A DNA stretch of 5,023 bases, taken from NCBI GenBank assembly GCA_022841205.1, contig JALHCK010000037.1, positions 1 to 5,023 of the forward strand, given 5' to 3'. A model generated the notes under the pieces. The model saw only the letters and a list, made by a program, of their open reading frames with translations, ran no database searches and had not been told where the DNA came from. Below, piece after piece: positions 1-5,023 of this stretch (its first letter is position 1; every line of letters starts with the position of its first letter). The position numbers and the translations under genes were made by a program. The DNA comes from Methanomicrobiales archaeon. GTDB taxonomy: Archaea; Halobacteriota; Methanomicrobia; Methanomicrobiales; Methanospirillaceae.

Positions 1-107
1 ATCAGTTGTTCGGGCTGACAAAAGTCATAGTTCGAGGGAAAAACCGAAAATTTTAACCTAAAACCGCAAAAATCCCGAAATGACAGTTCCTATCAGTCAC
101 CATCCAC
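1..107. other. AT-rich non-coding leader with phased A-tracts
   Basis: No gene is visible here. All three plus frames hit stops (TGA at 16, TAA at 54 and 59, TGA at 81), and nothing on the minus strand looks like a protein. The stretch is clearly AT-richer than the gene that follows. It carries A-tracts at 39-43, 47-50, 60-63, 68-72 and 78-80 and a T-tract at 51-54. The A4T4 block at 47-54 and the tracts after it recur about every 9-10 bp, a pattern known to bend DNA. No convincing -35/-10 pair was found. A short inverted repeat, TGAC-AAAA-GTCA, lies at 16-27; it resembles the operators further right but its spacing is 2 bp shorter. The stretch may be a regulatory region or foreign sequence joined to the truncated gene that follows. 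Confidence 0.5.
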
Positions 108-1940
108 ATGGCCCCACAGCCGAACTTCGACGCTTTTCCCGTACCCTATCGCGCCATCGCCGCGAACATTCTGAGCGGCGACAAAATGGTGTTCGACCAC
201 GGAGCCTTGGCGGAGGCCATGCGCAGCTCGATGTCGATCCCCGTCGTCTTCATGCCATACAGTTACAATGGTCAGCTCCTCGTCGACGGCGGCATCGTGG
301 ACAATCTGCCCGTCGATGTCGCGAAGCAAATGGGGGCCGACATTGTCATCGCCGTGATCTCGCGTGGAAAGGCGCCGGATACCCTCGACGAGTTGAACTC
401 CTCTGTGGAAATTGCGAGCCAAACAGGCAACATCTTCATCTCACAGAACATGAAGCCGAACATCGAGGCGGCTGACCTCGTCATTGCACCGGATCTCCAT
501 GAATTTACAACCGCAAGCTACGCCCGCGCCGCCGAGATTATCGTCCGCGGAAGAGATGCTGGAGAGGAAGCCATGCCACAGCTGCGCGACCTCGCCGCGA
601 AGATTGCAGGCCAAAGAGCGCTCGTTGCGCCTTCGGAACAGCCAAATAGAAAGGCCTTCGGTCCTCCTCCCATCTTCTCATCTTTGAGGATTGAAGGTGG
701 CACATCATCGGAGAGAGAAAAAGTAAGGAAGATTTTCTCTCCGCTCGTCGGCAGTTCCTACGCTCGCGAGGAACTCGAGGCCGCACTACACGCCGCCTAT
801 ACCAATGGCGATTTTGCCCTCGTCAAGTTCGGCCTCGAAAAAGCGAAGGACGGCGATACTTCCGAAACGCTGCGCGCCGTCGTCTCCCTCGTCCCTCAAA
901 AACCCACAGAGAATGAACTCTTCAGTTCGCTTTCCTATGAGGGGGCAATTTCGCACAACATTTCCAGCCACATGGTGGTGTCTTCGGCCCTTTTGTCCAA
1001 AGGACTCATCGGCCCCGACTCCAGACTACTGACGACGGTATCCTTCGTGAACAAAACTGCAGCGAGCATGGAATATTTCCAGCCCTTGGGGCCCTTCTTT
1101 GTCATGCCCTGGGCCCGCTTCCGTTTTGAATACGACATATTCGCCTCCGAGTCACTGCCTATCGCCATTGCATCAAAGTTTAGAACCTACGGTGCAGGTC
1201 TGTGGGGTGGCGCCGTGTTGGGCAATATCGCGGATATTATGGCGGGATACTCCTTCGAAAACGTGCTCACCGGCGACGACTGGACGAGCCTTACGCCGCA
1301 AAACGCAGGCGCACTGAGGGCCGCCCTGAGACTCGACACGAGGGATAGAACCGCATTCCCTCGAAGGGGGTTCGCCCTCACCGCCTATGGCCGGTGGTTC
1401 AGCCCCAATTTCGGTGGCCAGTTCTCCTTCGCGCAGGTCGAGACCAACGCTTCCGCGGTGATGCCCATAGGCAGCGCCGATGCTCTCCACTTGAGCCTCT
1501 TTGGCGGAACAGACTTTGCAGGGCTCATACCTGGAGCTCTACCCGCGAAAATCTCCTACTATTCGACGCTGCACCAGCCGCTCATGTTCTATGGCCTGGG
1601 CTACACCCCATCGGGCGCCTCGGGGAATTCCGTCCTCGCGGGGAGCCTCGAATACCGACACCGCATCAAGGTCATCAACGAATTGACAGGCGGCGACATC
1701 TATCTCTTCGTGAACGGAAGCGTCGGAGGAGTGGTGGAATACGATGACCCGGCCACCTACGCGATGTGGCCGCTCAAATGGAGCGCAACCCTGGGTGCCA
1801 GCGTGAGGCTCACGCAACACTACGGAGTACTCATCGGCGCAAGCCTGCTTGGGAACGTCGACGACACGAGGGCGCTGACTCCATCGCTCGCTATCCAGGT
1901 CGGCCCATTCAATCATTCAGGGGTGATCGATAGGCGCTGA
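108..1940 (+). CDS. 5'-truncated patatin-like phospholipase fused to POTRA and Omp85 beta-barrel (type Vd autotransporter remnant)
   Basis: This encodes 610 residues. Residues about 6-165 match the second half of a bacterial patatin/RssA domain: a FPVPYRAIAANILSG strand, SMSIPVVFMP, and the DGG motif with the catalytic Asp at residue 60, followed by VDNLPVDVAKQMGADIVIAV. Residues about 186-265 look like one POTRA domain. From about 272 to the end is an Omp85-type barrel of alternating aromatic strands, with the family hallmark LDTRDRTAFPRRGF near 409-422. The order patatin-POTRA-barrel is that of PlpD-type (type Vd) autotransporters, where the barrel sits in the outer membrane and the lipase is exported. 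The signal peptide, the glycine-rich oxyanion loop and the GxSxG serine are all missing, so the protein should be catalytically dead and unable to enter the periplasm by Sec. An in-frame TGA at 81-83 blocks extension, and the ATG at 108 has no Shine-Dalgarno sequence. The remaining frame is intact, so the loss may be recent, or the join may be an assembly error. Confidence 0.85.
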   Translation: MAPQPNFDAFPVPYRAIAANILSGDKMVFDHGALAEAMRSSMSIPVVFMPYSYNGQLLVDGGIVDNLPVDVAKQMGADIVIAVISRGKAPDTLDELNSSVEIASQTGNIFISQNMKPNIEAADLVIAPDLHEFTTASYARAAEIIVRGRDAGEEAMPQLRDLAAKIAGQRALVAPSEQPNRKAFGPPPIFSSLRIEGGTSSEREKVRKIFSPLVGSSYAREELEAALHAAYTNGDFALVKFGLEKAKDGDTSETLRAVVSLVPQKPTENELFSSLSYEGAISHNISSHMVVSSALLSKGLIGPDSRLLTTVSFVNKTAASMEYFQPLGPFFVMPWARFRFEYDIFASESLPIAIASKFRTYGAGLWGGAVLGNIADIMAGYSFENVLTGDDWTSLTPQNAGALRAALRLDTRDRTAFPRRGFALTAYGRWFSPNFGGQFSFAQVETNASAVMPIGSADALHLSLFGGTDFAGLIPGALPAKISYYSTLHQPLMFYGLGYTPSGASGNSVLAGSLEYRHRIKVINELTGGDIYLFVNGSVGGVVEYDDPATYAMWPLKWSATLGASVRLTQHYGVLIGASLLGNVDDTRALTPSLAIQVGPFNHSGVIDRR

Positions 1941-1952
1941 AAAACTGAAATG

Positions 1953-1981
1953 TTGACACCGCTCTCCGCATGCATTATATT
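1953..1981 (+). promoter_or_regulatory. sigma70-type promoter of the TetR gene
   Basis: A perfect TTGACA -35 box (1953-1958) and a TATATT -10 box (1976-1981) are separated by the ideal 17 bp. The predicted transcription start is near 1988, inside the palindromic operator that begins directly after the -10 box. The promoter starts only 12 bp after the stop of the patatin-barrel gene, and I saw no terminator between them. The TetR gene therefore has its own strong promoter but may also receive read-through. Confidence 0.75.
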
Positions 1982-1995
1982 TGACAATGTTGTCA
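1982..1995. promoter_or_regulatory. Palindromic operator O1 (TGACAATGTTGTCA), likely TetR binding site
   Basis: This has perfect 6-bp arms, TGACAA and TTGTCA, around a TG centre. It abuts the -10 box and covers the predicted transcription start of the TetR gene, the classic position for a repressor to block initiation. The same TGACA-N4-TGTCA pattern recurs at 2650-2663 before the radical SAM gene. Location and symmetry point to autoregulation by the TetR protein encoded just downstream; the protein-site pairing is inferred. Confidence 0.72.
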
Positions 1996-2019
1996 GAATA
2001 AAACAGCTGGTCATTATGT

Positions 2020-2026
2020 GGTGAGG
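2020..2026 (+). promoter_or_regulatory. Ribosome binding site of the TetR gene
   Basis: The purine-rich GGTGAGG ends 8 bases before the ATG at 2035. A second ATG at 2031 lies in another frame and leads to no conserved protein, so the 2035 start is preferred. Confidence 0.6.
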
Positions 2027-2034
2027 TTCGATGT

Positions 2035-2604
2035 ATGCCAAAAATTGTCAATCACGATGAAAGGAAACGCGAAATTGTGAACTCCGCGCTCAATTTATTT
2101 TCGAGACAGGGCTACCACAGCGCAAGCTTCGGAGATATTGCCTCTGCCTCCGGACTAAGCCGCACCAATGTCTACAACTATTTCAAAAACAAAGACGAAA
2201 TTTTTCACTACGCGGTTGAGGAACTCCTCGACACTCTCAGCATGAGCATAGAGAGTATCATCCGGCAACAGGACCTGAGCCTCGCACAGAAACTGCAGAA
2301 GATATACCAGGTTTACGAGTTTGGAGAGGGAAAGTATACATCGATCATCCTTGACCTCGCGCTGCGGCTCAAGCGGGAGGATACGACCACCGCAGAGACG
2401 CTCGACGATGCCACGAAATCGCTGCGCAGAAAAATCGAGATGCTCTTTGCCGGCGAAAGGGCCCTTCTGCCTTCCCCACAGGTCGCAGCGGTGACAACGC
2501 TCTTCTTCTCCCTCGTGGAGAGCAGCATCATGCGCTCTCTCTTTACGGACAGCGCATTCGTACAGCAAAATATAGGCGCAATCCTGCGCATGCTCGGTAT
2601 ATAA
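2035..2604 (+). CDS. TetR/AcrR-family transcriptional regulator
   Basis: At 189 residues this is a usual length for the family. Residues about 10-56 form the TetR DNA-binding domain: KREIVNSALNLFSRQGY (helix 1), then SFGDIASASGLSRTNVYNYF with the helix-turn-helix, and the signature YNYFKNKDEIF that ends it. The rest is helical and should form the dimer and ligand pocket; it is not conserved enough to tell the ligand. The protein is expected to bind DNA as a dimer in the cytoplasm and let go on binding a small molecule. It lies between two near-identical palindromes, one over its own promoter and one before the radical SAM gene 88 bp downstream, so it probably represses itself and that gene. 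The ligand is unknown; a lipid, fatty acid or toxic compound would be typical of such regulators. The N-terminal domain is clear; the targets are inferred. Confidence 0.93.
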   Translation: MPKIVNHDERKREIVNSALNLFSRQGYHSASFGDIASASGLSRTNVYNYFKNKDEIFHYAVEELLDTLSMSIESIIRQQDLSLAQKLQKIYQVYEFGEGKYTSIILDLALRLKREDTTTAETLDDATKSLRRKIEMLFAGERALLPSPQVAAVTTLFFSLVESSIMRSLFTDSAFVQQNIGAILRMLGI

Positions 2605-2638
2605 ACTGGTGTCGATAGATGGAGAAAAAAATGCAGTT

Positions 2639-2650
2639 TGCATTTATTTT
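2639..2650 (+). promoter_or_regulatory. Possible -10 region of the radical SAM gene, matching the TetR promoter
   Basis: TGCATTTATTTT here aligns base for base with TGCATTATATTT at 1971-1982 of the TetR promoter (9 of 12 identical), each running directly into a TGACA palindrome. By analogy TATTTT (2645-2650) would be the -10 box. The -35 position 17 bp upstream (2622-2627, GAGAAA) is poor, so this promoter would be weak or need help. Alternatively the gene is carried by read-through from the TetR gene, since no terminator is seen in the gap. Confidence 0.35.
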
Positions 2651-2663
2651 GACAGATCTGTCA
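2650..2663. promoter_or_regulatory. Palindromic operator O2 (TGACAGATCTGTCA), likely TetR binding site
   Basis: This is a fully symmetric 14-bp palindrome in the 88-bp gap between the TetR and radical SAM genes. It shares both TGACA/TGTCA half-sites and their 4-bp spacing with O1 at 1982-1995; only the centre differs. The two sites also share the flanking TGCATT-N3-TTTGACA arrangement. It most likely lets the TetR protein control the radical SAM gene. It lies 30 bp upstream of that gene's start codon, within a plausible initiation region. Confidence 0.7.
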
Positions 2664-2676
2664 TTCAAAGATGACA
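2659..2676 (+). repeat. Inverted repeat TGTCAT-N6-ATGACA overlapping O2
   Basis: The right arm of O2 (TGTCAT, 2659-2664) is complementary to ATGACA at 2671-2676, with TCAAAG between them. At the DNA level this adds a third TGACA half-site in the gap. At the RNA level it could make a 6-bp hairpin just before the Shine-Dalgarno sequence of the radical SAM gene. It is short and could be a by-product of the half-site repeat. Confidence 0.35.
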
Positions 2677-2680
2677 GGAT

Positions 2681-2689
2681 GAGGAGGGA
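2681..2689 (+). promoter_or_regulatory. Strong ribosome binding site of the radical SAM gene
   Basis: GAGGAGGGA contains a full GGAGG core 5 bases before the ATG at 2693. It is the best ribosome binding site in the window, fixes that start, and suggests the gene is well translated once transcribed. Confidence 0.8.
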
Positions 2690-2692
2690 ATT

Positions 2693-4147
2693 ATGAACGC
2701 CATCTCGCACGCGCTGGGAAGCACTGGATTTTACTTTGCGTTGCGGTATCTCAACAAAGATCCTGAAAAAAATATCCCGAAGATTGTGGATATGCTCATG
2801 CCTTTCACCTATAGGGAAGATGTAAAACGTCAGATATCAACAGCAAAAAAGGTCATGGAAGATCCCAAGAACCCTTACCGTGGTCTCATCCTCCGGGCGT
2901 TCAAGGAGATATCCCCCAAGGTTCGCAGGCGTTTCATCACGAACTTCGTGCTCAACTCCGCGATGGTTGGCGCAGATAAGACCTCTATCCTCAGAGTCAA
3001 ATACAACTGCAACATTCCATGGGCTATTCTGATGGACCCGACGAGCGCCTGCAATCTGCACTGTAAGGGATGCTGGGCCGCCGAGTACAACAAGACCGAC
3101 TCCATGGACTATGCCCTCCTCGACCGAATCATCCGCGAAGGCAAGGAGCTCGGCATCTACTTCTTCATCTACTCGGGCGGAGAACCGACGGTGCGAAAGG
3201 ATGACCTCATTAGGCTCGCGAAGGTGCACAACGACTGCATATTCCTGGCGTTCACCAACGGCACGCTTGTCGACGATGCGTTCGCAAAGGCGCTCGCCGG
3301 AGTGGGCAATTTTGCGCTCGCGTTCAGCATAGAGGGCTTCGAGGAGGCCACCGATTTCCGCCGCGGCAAGGGCACCTACCAGAAAGTCCTCGAGGGCATG
3401 AAGAACATGAAAAAATATGGCCTCCCCTTCGGTTTCAGTGCCTGCTATCATTCCAAAAACACCGAGGCGGTCGGCGACGAGAAATTTTTGGATTTCCTCA
3501 TCGAGCAGGGATGCACCTTCGGATGGTATTTCACCTACATGCCTCTTGGGAAAGACGCCGATACAGACCTGCTCGCCACACCAGAACAGCGCGAGTACAT
3601 GTTCCACTGGGTCCGGAAGATGCGCGACACGAAACCGATCTTCCTCCTCGACTTCTGGAACGATGGGCAGTATGTCAATGGCTGCATCGCCGGGGGAAGA
3701 AGTTACCTCCACATCAACGCCGCAGGGGATGTGGAACCCTGCGCCTTCATCCACTACTCGAATGTCAATATACGGGATGTCTCTCTGCTCGATGCGCTGC
3801 GCTCGCCGCTGTTCAAAGAGTATGCGGCCCACCAGCCATTCAACTCCAACCACCTCAGGCCTTGCCCACTTCTGGACAATCCTGGCATGCTCGCCGCGAT
3901 GGTCAAGGCCTCTGGCGCCCACTCCACGCAGCCTGTGGACAAAGAAGACGTTGACAAACTTACGGCGAAGTGTGTCCCGGCCGCCGAGAAATGGACGCCT
4001 GTCTCAGAAAGGCTCTGGGCAGGAGAACTGCCTCACTACCTCGAGGTGCAAAAGATGAAAGAGGCCGAGCAGCGGAAGAACCGCGAGGCCCTCGAAAAAC
4101 AACTGAAGAAGTCAGAAGATGGGGTGAACCTAAAGGCTGCGTCGTGA
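2693..4147 (+). CDS. Radical SAM protein with N-terminal extension and SPASM/twitch-like C-terminus
   Basis: This encodes 484 residues. The core radical SAM motif is SACNLHCKGCWA, with Cys120, Cys124 and Cys127 (CX3CX2C) to hold the [4Fe-4S] cluster that cleaves S-adenosylmethionine. It is followed by YSGGEP (160-165), the SAM-binding GGE motif, and by FTNGTLV (187-193). Three further cysteines, Cys331 (NGCIAGG), Cys350 (GDVEPCAF) and Cys391 (RPCPLLDNP), lie where SPASM or twitch domains bind an auxiliary cluster. Residues 1-100 are an extra helical region containing LNKDPEKNIPKIVDML. The last 30 or so residues are a charged helix, possibly coiled-coil. The protein has no signal peptide and should be a cytoplasmic, oxygen-sensitive enzyme. 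The family is related to MoaA/PqqE/SkfB-like proteins, but the substrate cannot be read from the sequence. No small peptide gene is seen next to it, so peptide modification is not specially supported. It probably belongs to the TetR regulon through O2. Confidence 0.93.
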   Translation: MNAISHALGSTGFYFALRYLNKDPEKNIPKIVDMLMPFTYREDVKRQISTAKKVMEDPKNPYRGLILRAFKEISPKVRRRFITNFVLNSAMVGADKTSILRVKYNCNIPWAILMDPTSACNLHCKGCWAAEYNKTDSMDYALLDRIIREGKELGIYFFIYSGGEPTVRKDDLIRLAKVHNDCIFLAFTNGTLVDDAFAKALAGVGNFALAFSIEGFEEATDFRRGKGTYQKVLEGMKNMKKYGLPFGFSACYHSKNTEAVGDEKFLDFLIEQGCTFGWYFTYMPLGKDADTDLLATPEQREYMFHWVRKMRDTKPIFLLDFWNDGQYVNGCIAGGRSYLHINAAGDVEPCAFIHYSNVNIRDVSLLDALRSPLFKEYAAHQPFNSNHLRPCPLLDNPGMLAAMVKASGAHSTQPVDKEDVDKLTAKCVPAAEKWTPVSERLWAGELPHYLEVQKMKEAEQRKNREALEKQLKKSEDGVNLKAAS

Positions 4148-4906
4148 AGAGACCTCGGCCACAGGAGAGAGCATCAACTCCCAAGGGAAAGGGGCGCATG
4201 CCAGGTCTGAGGCGGTCCAGGCGGCGCCCGCTTTTTTCAGCGCTTCTTCAGTGAAGCTCGAGGTGATGCCGAGCACCCGCGCCCCCGCGCGCACCCCCGC
4301 GATTGTGCCGTTCACTGCGTCTTCAACCACAAGACAGCATTCTGGCCCGACAGCGAGGCGTTCGGCGGCCTTGAGATACATCTCTGGATCTGGTTTCTTG
4401 TGTGTTACATCCTCTGCCGTGAGCACCGCATCGAATTCGTCCTGTCTGAGCCCGAGATATTCGAGGTTGATCATCACCTTCACTTTGTCTGCGGCCGAGG
4501 CGAGCGCAGTTTTGAGCCCATGAGTCCGGCATGCGCGCACATAGTCGACAGCCCCGGGGATGGCCCGCATGCCAAGCGCACGCGCGCGTGCGAGCTGACC
4601 GTAAATCTCGTAGGTCCAAGCCTTCGCCGTATCGATGTCGATGTGGATGCCGTAGTTTTCGGCCACGCCGCCGAGGTAGCGATTCTCGCCCGCCCCAACG
4701 AAGGGCACGAAGTCTTCGAGCTTCACCTCGAGGCCATAATGATCCGCGAACATGCGTTTTGCGGCCTCCGCGATGAGGCGCTCGGAGTCGACGAGCACGC
4801 CGTCCATGTCGAAGAGCACGGCGCGAATTTCTGGGACGACGCTCTGACGCAACGACGCACCCGCGCCGCTGAGACGAGACTGTTCGGTGGAAGTTCTTTC
4901 GGTCAT
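4130..4906 (-). CDS. HAD-superfamily hydrolase, beta-phosphoglucomutase/phosphatase-like
   Basis: This encodes 258 residues with all four HAD motifs. Motif I is LFDMDGVLVDS, with nucleophile Asp33 and acid/base Asp35. Motif II is Ser137 in ALASAAD, motif III is Lys171 in KKPDPEMY, and motif IV is Glu195-Asp196 in VVEDAVNG. The helical cap between motifs I and II (about 45-120) marks subfamily IA, which includes beta-phosphoglucomutase, phosphoglycolate phosphatase and small sugar-phosphate phosphatases. The reaction is Mg-dependent phosphate transfer or hydrolysis via an aspartyl-phosphate in the cytoplasm; the exact substrate is undecided. About 25 extra residues precede the domain; no better internal start was seen. 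Its ATG overlaps the stop of the upstream cupin gene (ATGA) and lacks a clear ribosome binding site, which suggests translational coupling. Its 3' end overlaps the convergent radical SAM gene by 18 bp. Confidence 0.92.
   Translation of the reverse strand: MTERTSTEQSRLSGAGASLRQSVVPEIRAVLFDMDGVLVDSERLIAEAAKRMFADHYGLEVKLEDFVPFVGAGENRYLGGVAENYGIHIDIDTAKAWTYEIYGQLARARALGMRAIPGAVDYVRACRTHGLKTALASAADKVKVMINLEYLGLRQDEFDAVLTAEDVTHKKPDPEMYLKAAERLAVGPECCLVVEDAVNGTIAGVRAGARVLGITSSFTEEALKKAGAAWTASDLACAPFPWELMLSPVAEVSSRRSL
4219..4237 (+). terminator. Weak candidate terminator for the radical SAM transcript, inside the opposing HAD gene
   Basis: GCGG (4221-4224), loop CGC and CCGC (4228-4231) form a short GC-rich stem, extendable by a G-U and an A-U pair, followed by a run of T (4232-4237). 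It lies about 75 bp past the radical SAM stop, on the plus strand. The stem is short for a Rho-independent terminator and the bases also encode HAD residues near KKAGAAWTAS, so this could be chance. Confidence 0.28.
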
Positions 4907-5023
4907 CGGATGATATCGCTGTCGTTCTTGTACTTGATGTACTCTTCGCGTGTCGGGCTGAAAACCTCGACGACCACGGCGTCCTCGAGAACATCCACTT
5001 TATGCGGCGCGTCCATAGGAATG
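4903..5023 (-). CDS. Cupin-domain protein, C-terminal end only (runs off the window)
   Basis: The last 39 codons and the TGA stop are visible. The peptide PHKVDVLEDAVVVEVFSP followed by TREEYIKYKN matches the second conserved motif and closing strands of small single-domain cupins. There the His of the PH pair is a metal ligand and the VLEDAVVVEVFSP strands complete the barrel. Such proteins act as metal-dependent enzymes or sugar/ligand binders; the function cannot be told from this fragment. The stop overlaps the start of the HAD gene in an ATGA arrangement, so the two are co-transcribed and probably work on related metabolites. The start and promoter lie beyond 5023. Confidence 0.75.
   Translation of the reverse strand, partial: IPMDAPHKVDVLEDAVVVEVFSPTREEYIKYKNDSDIIR

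Noticed and set aside
16..27. TGAC-AAAA-GTCA as a third TetR operator before the patatin-barrel gene
   Set aside because: The arms are only 4 bp and the half-site spacing is 2 bp shorter than in the two good operators, so the same dimer would not fit it equally. It also lacks the TGCATT flank.
80..475. Open frame of 131 codons starting at the ATG at 80
   Set aside because: The translation is Arg/His-rich low-complexity sequence typical of an out-of-frame shadow. It overlaps the patatin domain in another frame and is not the missing N-terminal half.
2649..2654. TTGACA as a -35 box for the radical SAM gene
   Set aside because: No acceptable -10 box lies 16-18 bp downstream (the bases there are ATGACAG), and the hexamer is part of the O2 palindrome, which explains it better.
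2837..3922. Long 361-codon open frame on the minus strand opposite the radical SAM gene
   Set aside because: The translation shows no recognisable domain, while the plus strand encodes a complete radical SAM protein. The open frame is explained by codon bias of the real gene.
4074..4101. Hairpin-like repeats (GCGG-AAGAA-CCGC and CGAG-GCC-CTCG with an A-run) as a terminator for the HAD gene
   Set aside because: Read on the minus strand, the T-run precedes the stem instead of following it, so it cannot be a Rho-independent terminator in that direction. The repeats also lie in codons for a Lys/Arg/Glu-rich helix.
4323..4994. 223-codon minus-strand frame overlapping the HAD gene
   Set aside because: The translation is Arg/Ser-rich and carries no motifs. 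The HAD frame has all four family motifs, and the cupin end is read in its own frame.

Overview
The window reads as a chromosomal stretch of a diderm (Gram-negative-type) bacterium. The first gene encodes an Omp85-type outer-membrane barrel, which only makes sense in a cell with an outer membrane. Coding DNA is moderately GC-rich and the gene-free gaps are AT-rich. The mix of a patatin-Omp85 protein, a TetR regulator, an anaerobe-style radical SAM enzyme and a HAD phosphatase would fit an anaerobic spirochaete-like lineage. That taxonomic guess is weak and rests on general impression only.

Layout: positions 1-107 hold an A-tract-rich, stop-containing stretch with no gene. A plus-strand gene (108-1940) then encodes the back half of a patatin phospholipase domain, a POTRA domain and an Omp85 beta-barrel, i.e. 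a type Vd (PlpD-like) architecture. Its front end, including the signal peptide and the GxSxG nucleophile motif, is missing. Twelve bases after its stop comes a near-consensus sigma70 promoter (1953-1981) followed directly by a perfect palindromic operator (1982-1995), which drives a TetR-family regulator (2035-2604). A second perfect palindrome with the same TGACA-N4-TGTCA pattern and a similar left flank (2650-2663) lies in the next gap, before a radical SAM protein (2693-4147). On the minus strand, converging on and overlapping the radical SAM gene by 18 bp, is a HAD-superfamily phosphatase/phosphoglucomutase-like gene (4130-4906). It is coupled by an ATGA overlap to the 3' end of a cupin gene (4903-5023) that runs off the window.

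How the parts may work together: the simplest reading is a small regulon in which the TetR protein represses its own promoter and the radical SAM gene through matching operators. The radical SAM protein has an N-terminal extension of about 100 residues and three C-terminal cysteines suited to an auxiliary iron-sulfur cluster; its substrate cannot be read from the sequence. The neighbouring patatin protein raises the possibility of a lipid or envelope theme, but that is inference from position alone. The HAD-cupin pair looks like an unrelated, oppositely transcribed metabolic operon. The most notable observations are the twin operator/promoter modules and the truncated patatin-barrel gene. I saw no RNA genes, insertion sequences, CRISPR arrays or attachment sites.
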